A stretch of 9,145 bases of DNA from Treponema sp. GTDB lineage: Bacteria > Spirochaetota > Spirochaetia > Treponematales > Treponemataceae. The notes below the pieces were generated by a model. That model saw nothing but the letters and a program-made list of their open reading frames with translations, ran no database searches and was not told the origin of the DNA. The position numbers and the translations under genes are program-made. Positions 1-6,367 of this stretch are shown one piece after another; positions within the stretch are counted from its first letter, which is position 1; each line of letters starts with the position of its first letter. The stretch is from assembly GCA_022510885.1 (NCBI GenBank), contig JAFLSP010000018.1:1-9145 (forward strand), read 5' to 3'.

Positions 1-46
1 CATCTTGCTCCCAAAGCAAGCGCGCTACCAGCTGCGCTACATCCCG
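1..46 (-). tRNA. tRNA-Pro (anticodon TGG), 3' part cut by window edge
   Basis: The minus strand folds as the 5' two thirds of a tRNA: acceptor strand CGGGATG, TA at positions 8-9, a GCGC/GCGC D stem with loop AGCTGGTA, and a CTTGC/GCAAG anticodon stem closing the loop TTTGGGA. Anticodon TGG reads proline codons. The variable loop, T arm and 3' acceptor strand lie beyond the window start, so their integrity and the presence of an encoded CCA cannot be judged. The gene follows tRNA-Val(TAC) on the same strand after 36 nt, with a hairpin between them. No convincing promoter of its own is visible. Confidence 0.93.
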
Positions 47-52
47 AAAAGT

Positions 53-81
53 AAAAAAGCCTTCCCATCGGAAAGCTTTTT
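53..81 (-). terminator. Terminator-like hairpin between tRNA-Val and tRNA-Pro
   Basis: Arms 54-65 and 70-81 form a 12-bp stem with one G-U pair and a 4-nt loop (GATG on the minus strand). On the minus strand the right arm ends in GGCTTTTTT, the classic intrinsic-terminator layout, directly after tRNA-Val. The A-tract on the other side makes it formally able to act on the plus strand too, but no plus-strand gene ends here. Because tRNA-Pro follows with almost no room for a promoter, the hairpin may only attenuate transcription or may guide processing. Confidence 0.75.
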
Positions 82-82
82 G

Positions 83-155
83 TGGGCAGTGAGAGGCTCG
101 AACTCCCGACAACCTGGGTGTAAACCAGGGACTCTACCAACTGAGCTAACTGCCC
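83..155 (-). tRNA. tRNA-Val (anticodon TAC)
   Basis: A complete 73-nt cloverleaf on the minus strand. The acceptor stem GGGCAGT/ACTGCCC has discriminator A, the D stem is GCTC/GAGT with loop AGTTGGTA, and the anticodon stem CCTGG/CCAGG encloses TTTACAC (anticodon TAC). The T arm GGGAG/CTCTC carries the loop TTCGAGC. The 3' CCA is not encoded: CA and A-rich sequence follow the discriminator, so a CCA-adding enzyme must finish it. A strong promoter lies just upstream and a terminator-like hairpin just downstream. Confidence 0.97.
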
Positions 156-168
156 GAAACGCACCCAT

Positions 169-197
169 AGCCTACCAAAATCGTGCGTTCGTGTCAA
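169..197 (-). promoter_or_regulatory. Sigma70-type promoter of the tRNA-Val gene
   Basis: On the minus strand, a perfect -35 TTGACA (192-197) is followed by exactly 17 nt and a -10-like TAGGCT (169-174), which matches consensus in its first two bases and its last. The predicted start is near 162, about seven bases before the mature tRNA 5' end at 155, which is normal for a stable RNA gene. GC-rich sequence between the -10 and the start resembles a stringent-type discriminator, but stringent control is inference only. Confidence 0.75.
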
Positions 198-210
198 TGG
201 CGGGGAACGT

Positions 211-243
211 GCCATCGTCAAAGGGAATGCCGTTGACGATGGC
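211..243 (-). repeat. 11-bp inverted repeat (stem-loop) after the aconitase gene
   Basis: Positions 211-221 (GCCATCGTCAA) and 233-243 are perfect inverted copies separated by an 11-nt loop. The stem begins 11 nt after the aconitase stop codon, where a transcription terminator or mRNA 3' stabiliser would sit. There is no U-tract after it on either strand, so it is not a textbook intrinsic terminator. It also lies just upstream of the tRNA promoter and could separate the two transcription units. Confidence 0.5.
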
Positions 244-253
244 TGTCCGTCCG

Positions 254-2290
254 CTAGTTGCCGCCCTTGCGCGTGTAGGCGGCAAGTCCGCCGGCAAGCA
301 GGATGTCGCGGCTGCGCTTCGCGAGGTCGTTTACGCCCTCCATGGTGAACGTGCCGTTCTTGCCGCTCACGCTGATGGAGAACGGCATCCCCTTGGTGAG
401 CGATGCGATGATGCCGCTGATGGTGAGCGTGTCGCCGCAGGAAATCTTGTCATAGTCGGCAGGATTGGCGAACGTAATCGGAATGATGTTGTAGTTGATG
501 AGGTTCGCCTTGTGGATGCGCGCAAAACTTTTGACGATGACGGCGCGCACACCGAGGTACATCGGCCCGAGCGCGGCATGCTCGCGGCTTGACCCTTGCC
601 CGAAGTTCTCCGCGCCCACCACGAAACAGCCGCCGAAGTTTGTCGCCTCCGCACGCGCGTAGAACTGCGGGTCGATGCGCTCGTAGGTAAACCGGCTGAT
701 TTCCGGCACGTTCGAGCGGAACGGCAAGACTTTTGTTCCCGCCGGCATGATGTCATCGGTGGAAACGTTGTCGCCTGCTTTGAGCAGCACGGGGAATGAG
801 AGCGTGTCGGCGGTCTCGCGGCAGGGTGGGCAGGGCTTGATGTTCGGCCCGCGGATGATTTCGACCTGTGCCGCCGCCGATTCGGCAAGCGGGGGGATGA
901 GCATGCCGCCGTCAGACGCAAAGTCCTTGACCTGCTGGAGCGAGAGCCGCGTGTCGCCGCCGTCGAGCAGGCTCAGGCGGACGCCGGTCGCGTAGGCAGG
1001 GTCGTCGTACTGCACGGTGGTCGCGTCCGTGAACACGCCCGTGATTGCCGAGGCCGCCGCAGTCTCCGGGGAGACGAGATAGACTTCGGCATCTGCCGTG
1101 CCGCTTCTGCCTTTGAAGTTGCGGTTGAACGTGCGCAGGGACACGCCCGCCGAGTTGGGCGCGAATCCCATGCCGATGCACGGGCCGCACGCGCTTTCGA
1201 GGATGCGGAAGCCTGCCGCAATGAGGTCGCCGAGAATGCCCGCCTTGTCTGCCATGAGAAGCGTGGCACGGCTTCCGGGCGCGATGCCGGCTTCCACGTT
1301 TGATGCGATATGCTTGCCTTTGACGATTGCGGCGACGCTTTCCAAATCGTCGAGCGAAGAATTGGTGCACGACCCAATGACTACCTGGGTGACGGGCTTT
1401 CCCGTAAGCGCGCTGACGTTCTGCACGGCATCGGGGGAGTGCGGGCAGGCGGCAAGCGGCTGCAGCGCGCTCAGGTCGATGCGTATCACCTTGTCGTACT
1501 CCGCGCCCGCGTCCGCTTTCTGCTCCGTCCAGTCCGCTCCGCGCCCCATGGATTCAAGAAAGCGGCGGGTTGATGCATCGGAGGGGAAAATCGAGGTGGT
1601 TGCGCCCAGTTCCGCGCCCATGTTCGTGACGGTCGCGCGCTGCGGCACGGTGAGCGAGGCGACTCCTTCGCCAAAATACTCGTAGATTGCGCCGATGCCG
1701 CCCTTGACGCTTTCACGGCGAAGAACTTCTAGTATAATGTCTTTTGCGCTTACGCCTTTTTTTAGTCTGCCCGTCAGTTCCACGCCGAAAATCTTGGGCA
1801 TGGGAGTGTGGAACGCGCCGCCGCCCATGGCGACCGCCACGTCAAGTCCGCCCGCGCCGATGGCTATCATGCCGATGCCGCCACCCGTAGGCGTGTGGCT
1901 GTCCGAGCCGAGCAGGGTCTTGCCGGGCTTGCCGAACCGCTCCAAGTGCGCCTGATGGCAGATGCCATTGCCCGCGCGGCTGAAATACAAGCCGTATTTG
2001 GCGGCGACCGACTGCAAGTAGCGGTGGTCGTCCATGTTTTTGAAGTCGGTCTGCAAGGTGTTGTGGTCGATGTACGACACGCTTACGTCGGTTTTGACGC
2101 GCGGAATGCCAATCGTCTCGAACTGCAAGTACGCCATCGTTCCCGTCGCGTCCTGCGTGAGCGTCTGGTCGATTTTTATCGCGATGTCGCTGCCGCGCGC
2201 GATGGGCGTTCCCTTGATGAATGCGGTTTCCTCACAGGCTTCGGGAATGATGTGTTCCTGCAAGATTTTTTCGGCGAGTGTTAGTGCCAT
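254..2290 (-). CDS. Aconitate hydratase (aconitase), single-chain ~680-residue type
   Basis: Predicted to interconvert citrate and isocitrate through cis-aconitate with a [4Fe-4S] cluster in the cytoplasm. The protein is 678 residues from the ATG at 2290, which follows a GAGGA Shine-Dalgarno site (2296-2300). An in-frame TTG at 2302 sits on that site and is not chosen. The N-terminal three-domain core carries SDSHTPTGG (about 129-137) and the three cluster cysteines: Cys308 in GSCTN, and Cys368 and Cys371 in CGPCIGMG. The swivel domain (from about 495) carries GSSREHAALGP (about 566-576), which includes the catalytic serine region. The length, shorter than the ~900-residue AcnA type and with the swivel domain fused at the C terminus, fits the Aquifex/Clostridium-like bacterial family. 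Homoaconitase or isopropylmalate dehydratase activity is less likely, since LeuC and LeuD are normally separate chains. No citrate synthase or isocitrate dehydrogenase gene is adjacent, so the enzyme may serve glutamate synthesis in a partial TCA pathway (inference). Confidence 0.93.
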   Translation of the reverse strand: MALTLAEKILQEHIIPEACEETAFIKGTPIARGSDIAIKIDQTLTQDATGTMAYLQFETIGIPRVKTDVSVSYIDHNTLQTDFKNMDDHRYLQSVAAKYGLYFSRAGNGICHQAHLERFGKPGKTLLGSDSHTPTGGGIGMIAIGAGGLDVAVAMGGGAFHTPMPKIFGVELTGRLKKGVSAKDIILEVLRRESVKGGIGAIYEYFGEGVASLTVPQRATVTNMGAELGATTSIFPSDASTRRFLESMGRGADWTEQKADAGAEYDKVIRIDLSALQPLAACPHSPDAVQNVSALTGKPVTQVVIGSCTNSSLDDLESVAAIVKGKHIASNVEAGIAPGSRATLLMADKAGILGDLIAAGFRILESACGPCIGMGFAPNSAGVSLRTFNRNFKGRSGTADAEVYLVSPETAAASAITGVFTDATTVQYDDPAYATGVRLSLLDGGDTRLSLQQVKDFASDGGMLIPPLAESAAAQVEIIRGPNIKPCPPCRETADTLSFPVLLKAGDNVSTDDIMPAGTKVLPFRSNVPEISRFTYERIDPQFYARAEATNFGGCFVVGAENFGQGSSREHAALGPMYLGVRAVIVKSFARIHKANLINYNIIPITFANPADYDKISCGDTLTISGIIASLTKGMPFSISVSGKNGTFTMEGVNDLAKRSRDILLAGGLAAYTRKGGN

Positions 2291-2366
2291 GGCTGTCCTC
2301 AATTTCGTAAAATATATATGATGAGTATATATTTTTTCGCGGAGATGTACTATACTATGCGGAACG
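2291..2366. promoter_or_regulatory. AT-rich divergent promoter region
   Basis: This 76-nt gap separates divergent genes and is far richer in A+T than its surroundings. It holds a TATACT on the plus strand at 2351-2356 and a TATACT on the minus strand at 2324-2329, both good -10 candidates, plus a minus-strand TATATT at 2311-2316 and a plus-strand TATATT at 2328-2333. No good TTGACA -35 box accompanies any of them. If 2351-2356 is the real plus-strand -10, the lipoprotein mRNA would start only a few bases before its ATG at 2367. The minus-strand Shine-Dalgarno GAGGA of the aconitase gene lies at 2296-2300. Confidence 0.5.
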
Positions 2367-3041
2367 ATGCGTGCAAAAAAATTGCGTTTTGTCAGTCCGA
2401 TGCTTTTTCTCGTCGTGTTCGTGTTTGCCGCCTGTTCTGATGTGTCGCAGGATGATTTTGGCAGGGACGACGGGCAGACTTTGCGCGCGCGTGCGCAGAC
2501 AATGGCGGATGTCGTGCCATGGACGGACGAACTGGAAGCCGACCGTCTGACGGCAGCGGTTTCGGTTGCGGACGGGATTGACAGCCGCGTCTCGCTCGTG
2601 CCGCTGTCTTTCCTTGCGGGAAAGGAAGCGCGGAATGAGCAGGCGGTCTATCCGTTTTTGGATGGTTTTGGCGCATTGGATACGACGCTTATCACGGGCG
2701 GGGTGCGCGAGACCTTAGAGGGCTTTTGCACTGCGCTCTGCCGCGCGGAGGATGCCGATTCGTTCATGGCGCGCGGCTGTCTGTACCAGCTCGCGTTCCT
2801 GTACCATGATGCAGGACTGGACTTGCCGAAAAGCGTGGACAAAACGGATGCTGCGTTTTCGTTTTTTGATTCCTATTTTTACGGGCAGCCGTACATGACA
2901 GGAGCGTCGTATGCAATCCCCGTTCGCTTCGTGGGCAAGAAGCGCGCACTTGATGTGCTCGTATTTTTGTTGGAAGAGGACGGCGTGTGGAAAATCGACG
3001 AGCTATGGATTCTTCGGACGGAGGGCGGTAATGGCACGTGA
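2367..3041 (+). CDS. Predicted lipoprotein of unknown function
   Basis: I do not recognise the family. The 224-residue product starts MRAKKLRF, followed by a hydrophobic stretch (residues 9-22) and a lipobox-like VFAAC with Cys23. Phe at -3 is unusual for proteobacteria but acceptable for spirochaetes. The sequence after the cysteine is acidic, as is common in exported lipoproteins. The mature part is a mixed helical region (about 40-160) and a C-terminal beta-rich stretch (about 180-217) ending in DGVWKIDELWIL. That ending is reminiscent of NTF2-like or lumazine-binding-type folds, where an alternating strand ends in 'W-K-I-D'; this is a weak resemblance only. A short GGA before the ATG is the only ribosome-binding hint. 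The stop overlaps the next gene by 11 nt, so the two are likely translated together and may act on the same envelope process. Confidence 0.85.
   Translation: MRAKKLRFVSPMLFLVVFVFAACSDVSQDDFGRDDGQTLRARAQTMADVVPWTDELEADRLTAAVSVADGIDSRVSLVPLSFLAGKEARNEQAVYPFLDGFGALDTTLITGGVRETLEGFCTALCRAEDADSFMARGCLYQLAFLYHDAGLDLPKSVDKTDAAFSFFDSYFYGQPYMTGASYAIPVRFVGKKRALDVLVFLLEEDGVWKIDELWILRTEGGNGT
3021..3041 (+). promoter_or_regulatory. Shine-Dalgarno site and 11-nt gene overlap that set the PilZ-like start
   Basis: GAGGGCGGTA directly precedes ATG 3031, and together with the preceding G forms a GGAGG-like ribosome-binding site inside the end of the lipoprotein gene. The lipoprotein stop TGA at 3039-3041 lies within the first codons of the downstream gene, an arrangement typical of translational coupling. 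Confidence 0.7.
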
Positions 3042-3906
3042 ACTGACGGGGATAGAGCGGCAGTTGGTGTTGCAGTATTTGATTGACGGCAATGTGCCGA
3101 TTACAGTCAGCCCCGCACAACGGGATGCGGACGATGGCATGATTCGTTCTGATTCGAGCCGCATTTTTCCCGTTGCCGTGCGTGGCGACCAGATGACGGT
3201 GCTTGCGCAGGGCATTATTCTGCTCAACGCGCGGGAGAGCGTGGAACAGTTCATCGACACGGACGTGCGCGTGCAGTTTTATTTCAATAAGCTTGGTCTG
3301 TATTTCGTGACCAAACTCAAGCATACTTCGTCAGGGCCAGCGATTGTCATCCCTGCGGTAATCTTGCGCGTGACGGACGAACCGCCGAAGAAAATGCGCG
3401 ACATGAGCGCGGTGCTGTATTATGAGGCGGGAAAAACGGCGGGCGGCGTGCATATTGACTGCGATTTTGCCGACGACTATGCGCTGTTCGTCACGCCCCA
3501 ATGGAGCGATATTCCTGAAAGCGATGCGGCGCGGGCAAAAGACTATTTGGAGCGGTTCGGAAGCGACGTGTTTCTTATCCCGGTATGCCGATACCTCGCG
3601 CATGACGAGCCTGAAACTGCCGCGTTGCAAGGGGCATTGCGTGCCCCTACTGTGCTCTATCTTGACCATGAGCGCATCGTGTTTGGCGCGGAAACGTCTT
3701 CGCTGCGGCTAAAGGATGGCTGTGAGTACGCGCTCAGGCTCAGTTTCCCGCTTCCCAAGCCGCTCAAAACCCGCGATGTGTACGTGACCTGCTTGGTGAG
3801 CCAGTTATTCACGAGCGATGACGGGTCAAAGTCGTGCGCAGTCTGTACCTATACGTCAATTAAGGAAGAGGACGCTCGCTATCTGTTTGACTTGGTGCGG
3901 TCGTAG
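3031..3906 (+). CDS. Two-domain PilZ/YcgR-like protein with degenerate c-di-GMP motifs
   Basis: A 291-residue soluble protein without signal peptide or membrane segment. The start is ATG 3031, preceded by GGAGGGCGG and overlapping the lipoprotein stop; an upstream in-frame ATG at 2911 lies deep inside that gene and has no matching site. The N-terminal half (about 20-115) alternates strands like the YcgR N-terminal barrel, with VRVQFYFNKLGLYFVTKLK leading to an 'IPAVILRVTDEPPKKMRDM' segment. Family members have the c-di-GMP-binding RxxxR at the domain junction, but here it reads KKMRD. The C-terminal half (about 205-290) has the PilZ-like strand order, including LRLKDGCEYALRLSFPLPKPL and a final EEDARYLFDLV helix. 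The usual D/NxSxxG is replaced by DHERIVFG. If it is a PilZ relative it may not bind c-di-GMP canonically. The assignment rests on pattern resemblance, not a search. Confidence 0.6.
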   Translation: MARELTGIERQLVLQYLIDGNVPITVSPAQRDADDGMIRSDSSRIFPVAVRGDQMTVLAQGIILLNARESVEQFIDTDVRVQFYFNKLGLYFVTKLKHTSSGPAIVIPAVILRVTDEPPKKMRDMSAVLYYEAGKTAGGVHIDCDFADDYALFVTPQWSDIPESDAARAKDYLERFGSDVFLIPVCRYLAHDEPETAALQGALRAPTVLYLDHERIVFGAETSSLRLKDGCEYALRLSFPLPKPLKTRDVYVTCLVSQLFTSDDGSKSCAVCTYTSIKEEDARYLFDLVRS

Positions 3907-4990
3907 ATTGATTTTCTGTCGGCGACGTGGTGTTTTCCTGCTTAGGCCTGCTGCCAAGGAGAATCCCCAGCGGCTTAAGGTAGGAGACGTTCTCGCAGAT
4001 AATTTTCACGATGACCATAAGCGGCACGGCGATGAGCATACCCACGAAGCCCCACATCCATCCCCACAGCGACAGGCTGACCAGAATGATGAACGGCGAG
4101 ATGCCGAGATTTTCTCCCTGCACGCGCGGCTCGATGATGCTGCCGATGACAAGGTTGATGGCAAGCATAACCGCCGCCACGTACACGACCGTGCCGACTG
4201 AGGGATAGAACTGCACGAGCGCGAACAATACGGTCAGCACGCCCGAAATAATCGAACCGAACGTAGGAATGAAGTTGAGCACGAACGCTAAAAATCCCCA
4301 TACCACCACGAATTTCATCTTGATAGGCAAGAACAGGAGGATGACGAACAGTCCGGTCGCCAGCGACGTGATGAATTTGAGCGAGATGTAGCGCGTCACG
4401 TCGGTAACAATGTCGTGCGTAATTTTCTTGACGCGCCCGTCGTTCTGCGGGAAAGCGACCCGCACCTTGTCTTTGATGGCGTGCATCTCCGTGAGCAAAA
4501 ACACCGAGAACAGCACGACGAGCAGCAGATTGCGCGTGAAGTCATAAAGAATGTTCGTAAAGTTGAGCGCGTATTTGCCCACGGTATTGCGAATTGAGAT
4601 ATGGCTCCACATATTTTGGAAGAACGTCATGTCCGTGTTCATTTCGAGATTGAAACGTTCGGCGATGAGCGCGTAAATCGTGTTCAGCCGCGCTTCGTAG
4701 GCAGGGAGCGATGCGAGGATAGAGCGGATACCTGTCGTGATGATGTTCGCGATTGAGCCGATGATGGCAAAGAACAATACGAACACGACGAGAATGGCAA
4801 GCCACCAGGGAAAATGCAATTTTTCGTGCAGTTTGCTGATGCCTGGGTAGAACACAAGCGAGAGCAGTATCGCCACTGCCACGGGAATAACAATGCTCGC
4901 GGTGACTTTGAGGATGACTCCCGCCGCGATGATGCAGAGGAAAAGCAGCAGGAAGAAAATACCGTGGTTTTTCGCGCTTCTTTCGCTCAT
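3860..4990 (-). CDS. AI-2E family transporter / permease (multi-pass membrane protein)
   Basis: A 376-residue integral inner-membrane protein of the AI-2 exporter-like superfamily (YdgG/TqsA, PerM, YtvI relatives). Substrates differ among members and cannot be predicted here. Hydrophobic segments lie near 10-27, 30-47, 63-88, 152-168, 205-222, 227-260, 266-284 and 299-331, with a soluble loop at about 90-150. Family signatures are NFIPTFGSIISG (239-250), EPRVQGENLGISPF (287-300) and the glycine-rich WGWMWGFVGMLIAVPL (309-324). ATG 4990 follows an AGGA site just beyond the serS stop, 10 nt upstream, so it is coupled to serS and is the last gene of the operon. The hydrophilic Ser/Thr/Pro/Gln-rich tail (about 347-376) is unusual. 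Its final 15 residues are encoded opposite the end of the PilZ-like gene. No terminator is visible after the stop. Confidence 0.93.
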   Translation of the reverse strand: MSERSAKNHGIFFLLLFLCIIAAGVILKVTASIVIPVAVAILLSLVFYPGISKLHEKLHFPWWLAILVVFVLFFAIIGSIANIITTGIRSILASLPAYEARLNTIYALIAERFNLEMNTDMTFFQNMWSHISIRNTVGKYALNFTNILYDFTRNLLLVVLFSVFLLTEMHAIKDKVRVAFPQNDGRVKKITHDIVTDVTRYISLKFITSLATGLFVILLFLPIKMKFVVVWGFLAFVLNFIPTFGSIISGVLTVLFALVQFYPSVGTVVYVAAVMLAINLVIGSIIEPRVQGENLGISPFIILVSLSLWGWMWGFVGMLIAVPLMVIVKIICENVSYLKPLGILLGSRPKQENTTSPTENQSTTAPSQTDSERPLP

Positions 4991-5000
4991 ACTGTTCCTG

Positions 5001-6329
5001 CTATTTTTTTACCGCGTGATACACCGGGTCGGCAATGTCTTTTTTCGGCCCGATTTTGTCAAACCCGCAGAACGGAACAAGTACGGGCGGCACGGTAACA
5101 GAGCCGTCCTCGTTTTGGTAGTTTTCAAGAATCGCGAGCATGGCGCGCCCGACGGCGACCGCTGTTCCGTTGAGCATGTGCACGTACTTGTTCTTGCCGT
5201 CATCGTCATGGTACTTCACGTTGAGTCTGCGCGCCTGATAGTCCGTGCAGTTGGACGTGGACGTGACTTCGCCGTAGTCTCCGAGCGGGCTTTCTGCCGT
5301 GGCACGTCCGGGCATCCACGCTTCCAAATCCCATTTGCGGTAGGCGGGCGCGCCTAAATCACCAGTACACGTGTCCACCACGCGGAACGGCAGTCCTAGC
5401 CCGCTGAAAATCTCTTCCTCGATGAGACGCAGTTTTTCGTGGATTTCCTCGCTCTGCTCGGGCAGGCAGTAGACGAACATCTCCACTTTGTCGAACTGAT
5501 GTACGCGGTACAGCCCTTTGCTGAAATGCCCCGCCGCGCCCGCTTCACGCCGGAAGCAGTGGGAAAGCCCGCAATAGAAGAGGGGGAGGGCTTCTTTTTT
5601 GAGAATTTCGTCAGAGTGGTAGCCGCCCAACGTGATTTCCGCCGTCGCGACGAGACAGGTACCGTCGCCTTCAAGCGCGTAGACGTTGCTCTCGTTCCCG
5701 CGCGGGTTGAAGCCAATGCCTTTGAGCACCGATTCGCGCGCCACGTCCGGCGTGATGAAGGTCGTGAAACCGTGCTTGCGCAAGATGGCGAGCGCGTACA
5801 TAATCAGTGCTTCCTCTAGGAAGACCGCCTCGTTTTTGAGATAGTAGAATTTCTGTCCGGAGACTTTCGTGCCGCGGTCAAAGTCGATAAGGTCAAGGGA
5901 TTCGCCCAGCTGCACGTGGTCTTTCGGCTGAAACGCGAATGTGCGCGGCGTTCCTACTTTCTTGACCTCAAGATTTTCGGCATCGACCTTGCCGACGGGA
6001 ACGGCAGGATGCGCCATGTTCGGAATCTGCCGAGCGGCCTCGTCTAGTTTCACCTCGGTTTCGGCAAGTTTTGTTTCCAGCACGGCGATGTTGTCTTTGA
6101 GCGACTTGCCTTCGGCGATGTATGTTTGCCGCGTGTCGTCGTCCAGTTTCTGTTTCATTGCCGCCGCATTCTCGTTGCGTTTCTGCTGCAATGCCTGGAG
6201 TTGCGTGACCAGTGCGGTGCGCTCGTCATACAAGGCAACTACGAGGTCGGCGTCTGCCTGCATATTGCGATTGGCAATGTTTTGCTTCACTGCGTCAAGG
6301 TTCTCTTTGATAAATCGGTAATCGAGCAT
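5001..6329 (-). CDS. serS: Seryl-tRNA synthetase
   Basis: A class II synthetase that charges tRNA-Ser (and tRNA-Sec where present) with serine in the cytoplasm. It is 442 residues, slightly longer than the usual 420-430. The N-terminal domain starts MLDYRFIKENLDAVKQNI and forms the long antiparallel coiled-coil arm (about 30-100) that contacts the tRNA-Ser long variable arm. The catalytic domain shows the serine-binding TAE (229-231), motif 2 around CFRREAGAAG (258-267), YRVHQFDKVEMF (274-285), TSTSNCTDYQARR (356-368), and motif 3 LNGTAVAVGRAMLAILENYQ (386-405). ATG 6329 follows an AAGGAA site. It lies 38 nt after the SIMPL gene and 10 nt before the transporter, so it is embedded in an envelope-gene operon. 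There is no T-box or other leader structure in the 38-nt gap. Confidence 0.98.
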   Translation of the reverse strand: MLDYRFIKENLDAVKQNIANRNMQADADLVVALYDERTALVTQLQALQQKRNENAAAMKQKLDDDTRQTYIAEGKSLKDNIAVLETKLAETEVKLDEAARQIPNMAHPAVPVGKVDAENLEVKKVGTPRTFAFQPKDHVQLGESLDLIDFDRGTKVSGQKFYYLKNEAVFLEEALIMYALAILRKHGFTTFITPDVARESVLKGIGFNPRGNESNVYALEGDGTCLVATAEITLGGYHSDEILKKEALPLFYCGLSHCFRREAGAAGHFSKGLYRVHQFDKVEMFVYCLPEQSEEIHEKLRLIEEEIFSGLGLPFRVVDTCTGDLGAPAYRKWDLEAWMPGRATAESPLGDYGEVTSTSNCTDYQARRLNVKYHDDDGKNKYVHMLNGTAVAVGRAMLAILENYQNEDGSVTVPPVLVPFCGFDKIGPKKDIADPVYHAVKK

Positions 6330-6367
6330 TCGTGGTTCCTTTGCTGTATCTTAGTGATTTCTTCGGT

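Noticed and set aside
5..592. Plus-strand open frame across the tRNAs and the end of the aconitase gene
   Set aside because: It runs through two tRNA genes and antisense to conserved aconitase codons; no ribosome-binding site or recognisable protein.
1098..1685. Long plus-strand open frame antisense to aconitase
   Set aside because: Composition is a mirror of the GC-rich conserved gene; no start signal and no family features.
254..2290. LeuC/LeuD (isopropylmalate dehydratase) fusion
   Set aside because: The swivel domain is fused in the order of aconitases, with the aconitase-type GSSREHAALGP motif and length; no leu genes nearby.
2291..2302. Upstream TTG start for aconitase (four extra residues)
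   Set aside because: The TTG lies on the GAGGA ribosome-binding site that serves the ATG at 2290, and family proteins begin at the MALTLAEK-like sequence.
2911..3030. Earlier ATG for the PilZ-like gene inside the lipoprotein gene
   Set aside because: It would overlap the lipoprotein by over 120 nt, lacks a good Shine-Dalgarno site and adds sequence without domain character; ATG 3031 has GGAGGGCGG.
6330..6367. Leader regulator (T-box or riboswitch) before serS
   Set aside because: The gap is only 38 nt and holds just an AAGGAA ribosome-binding site and no stem structure.
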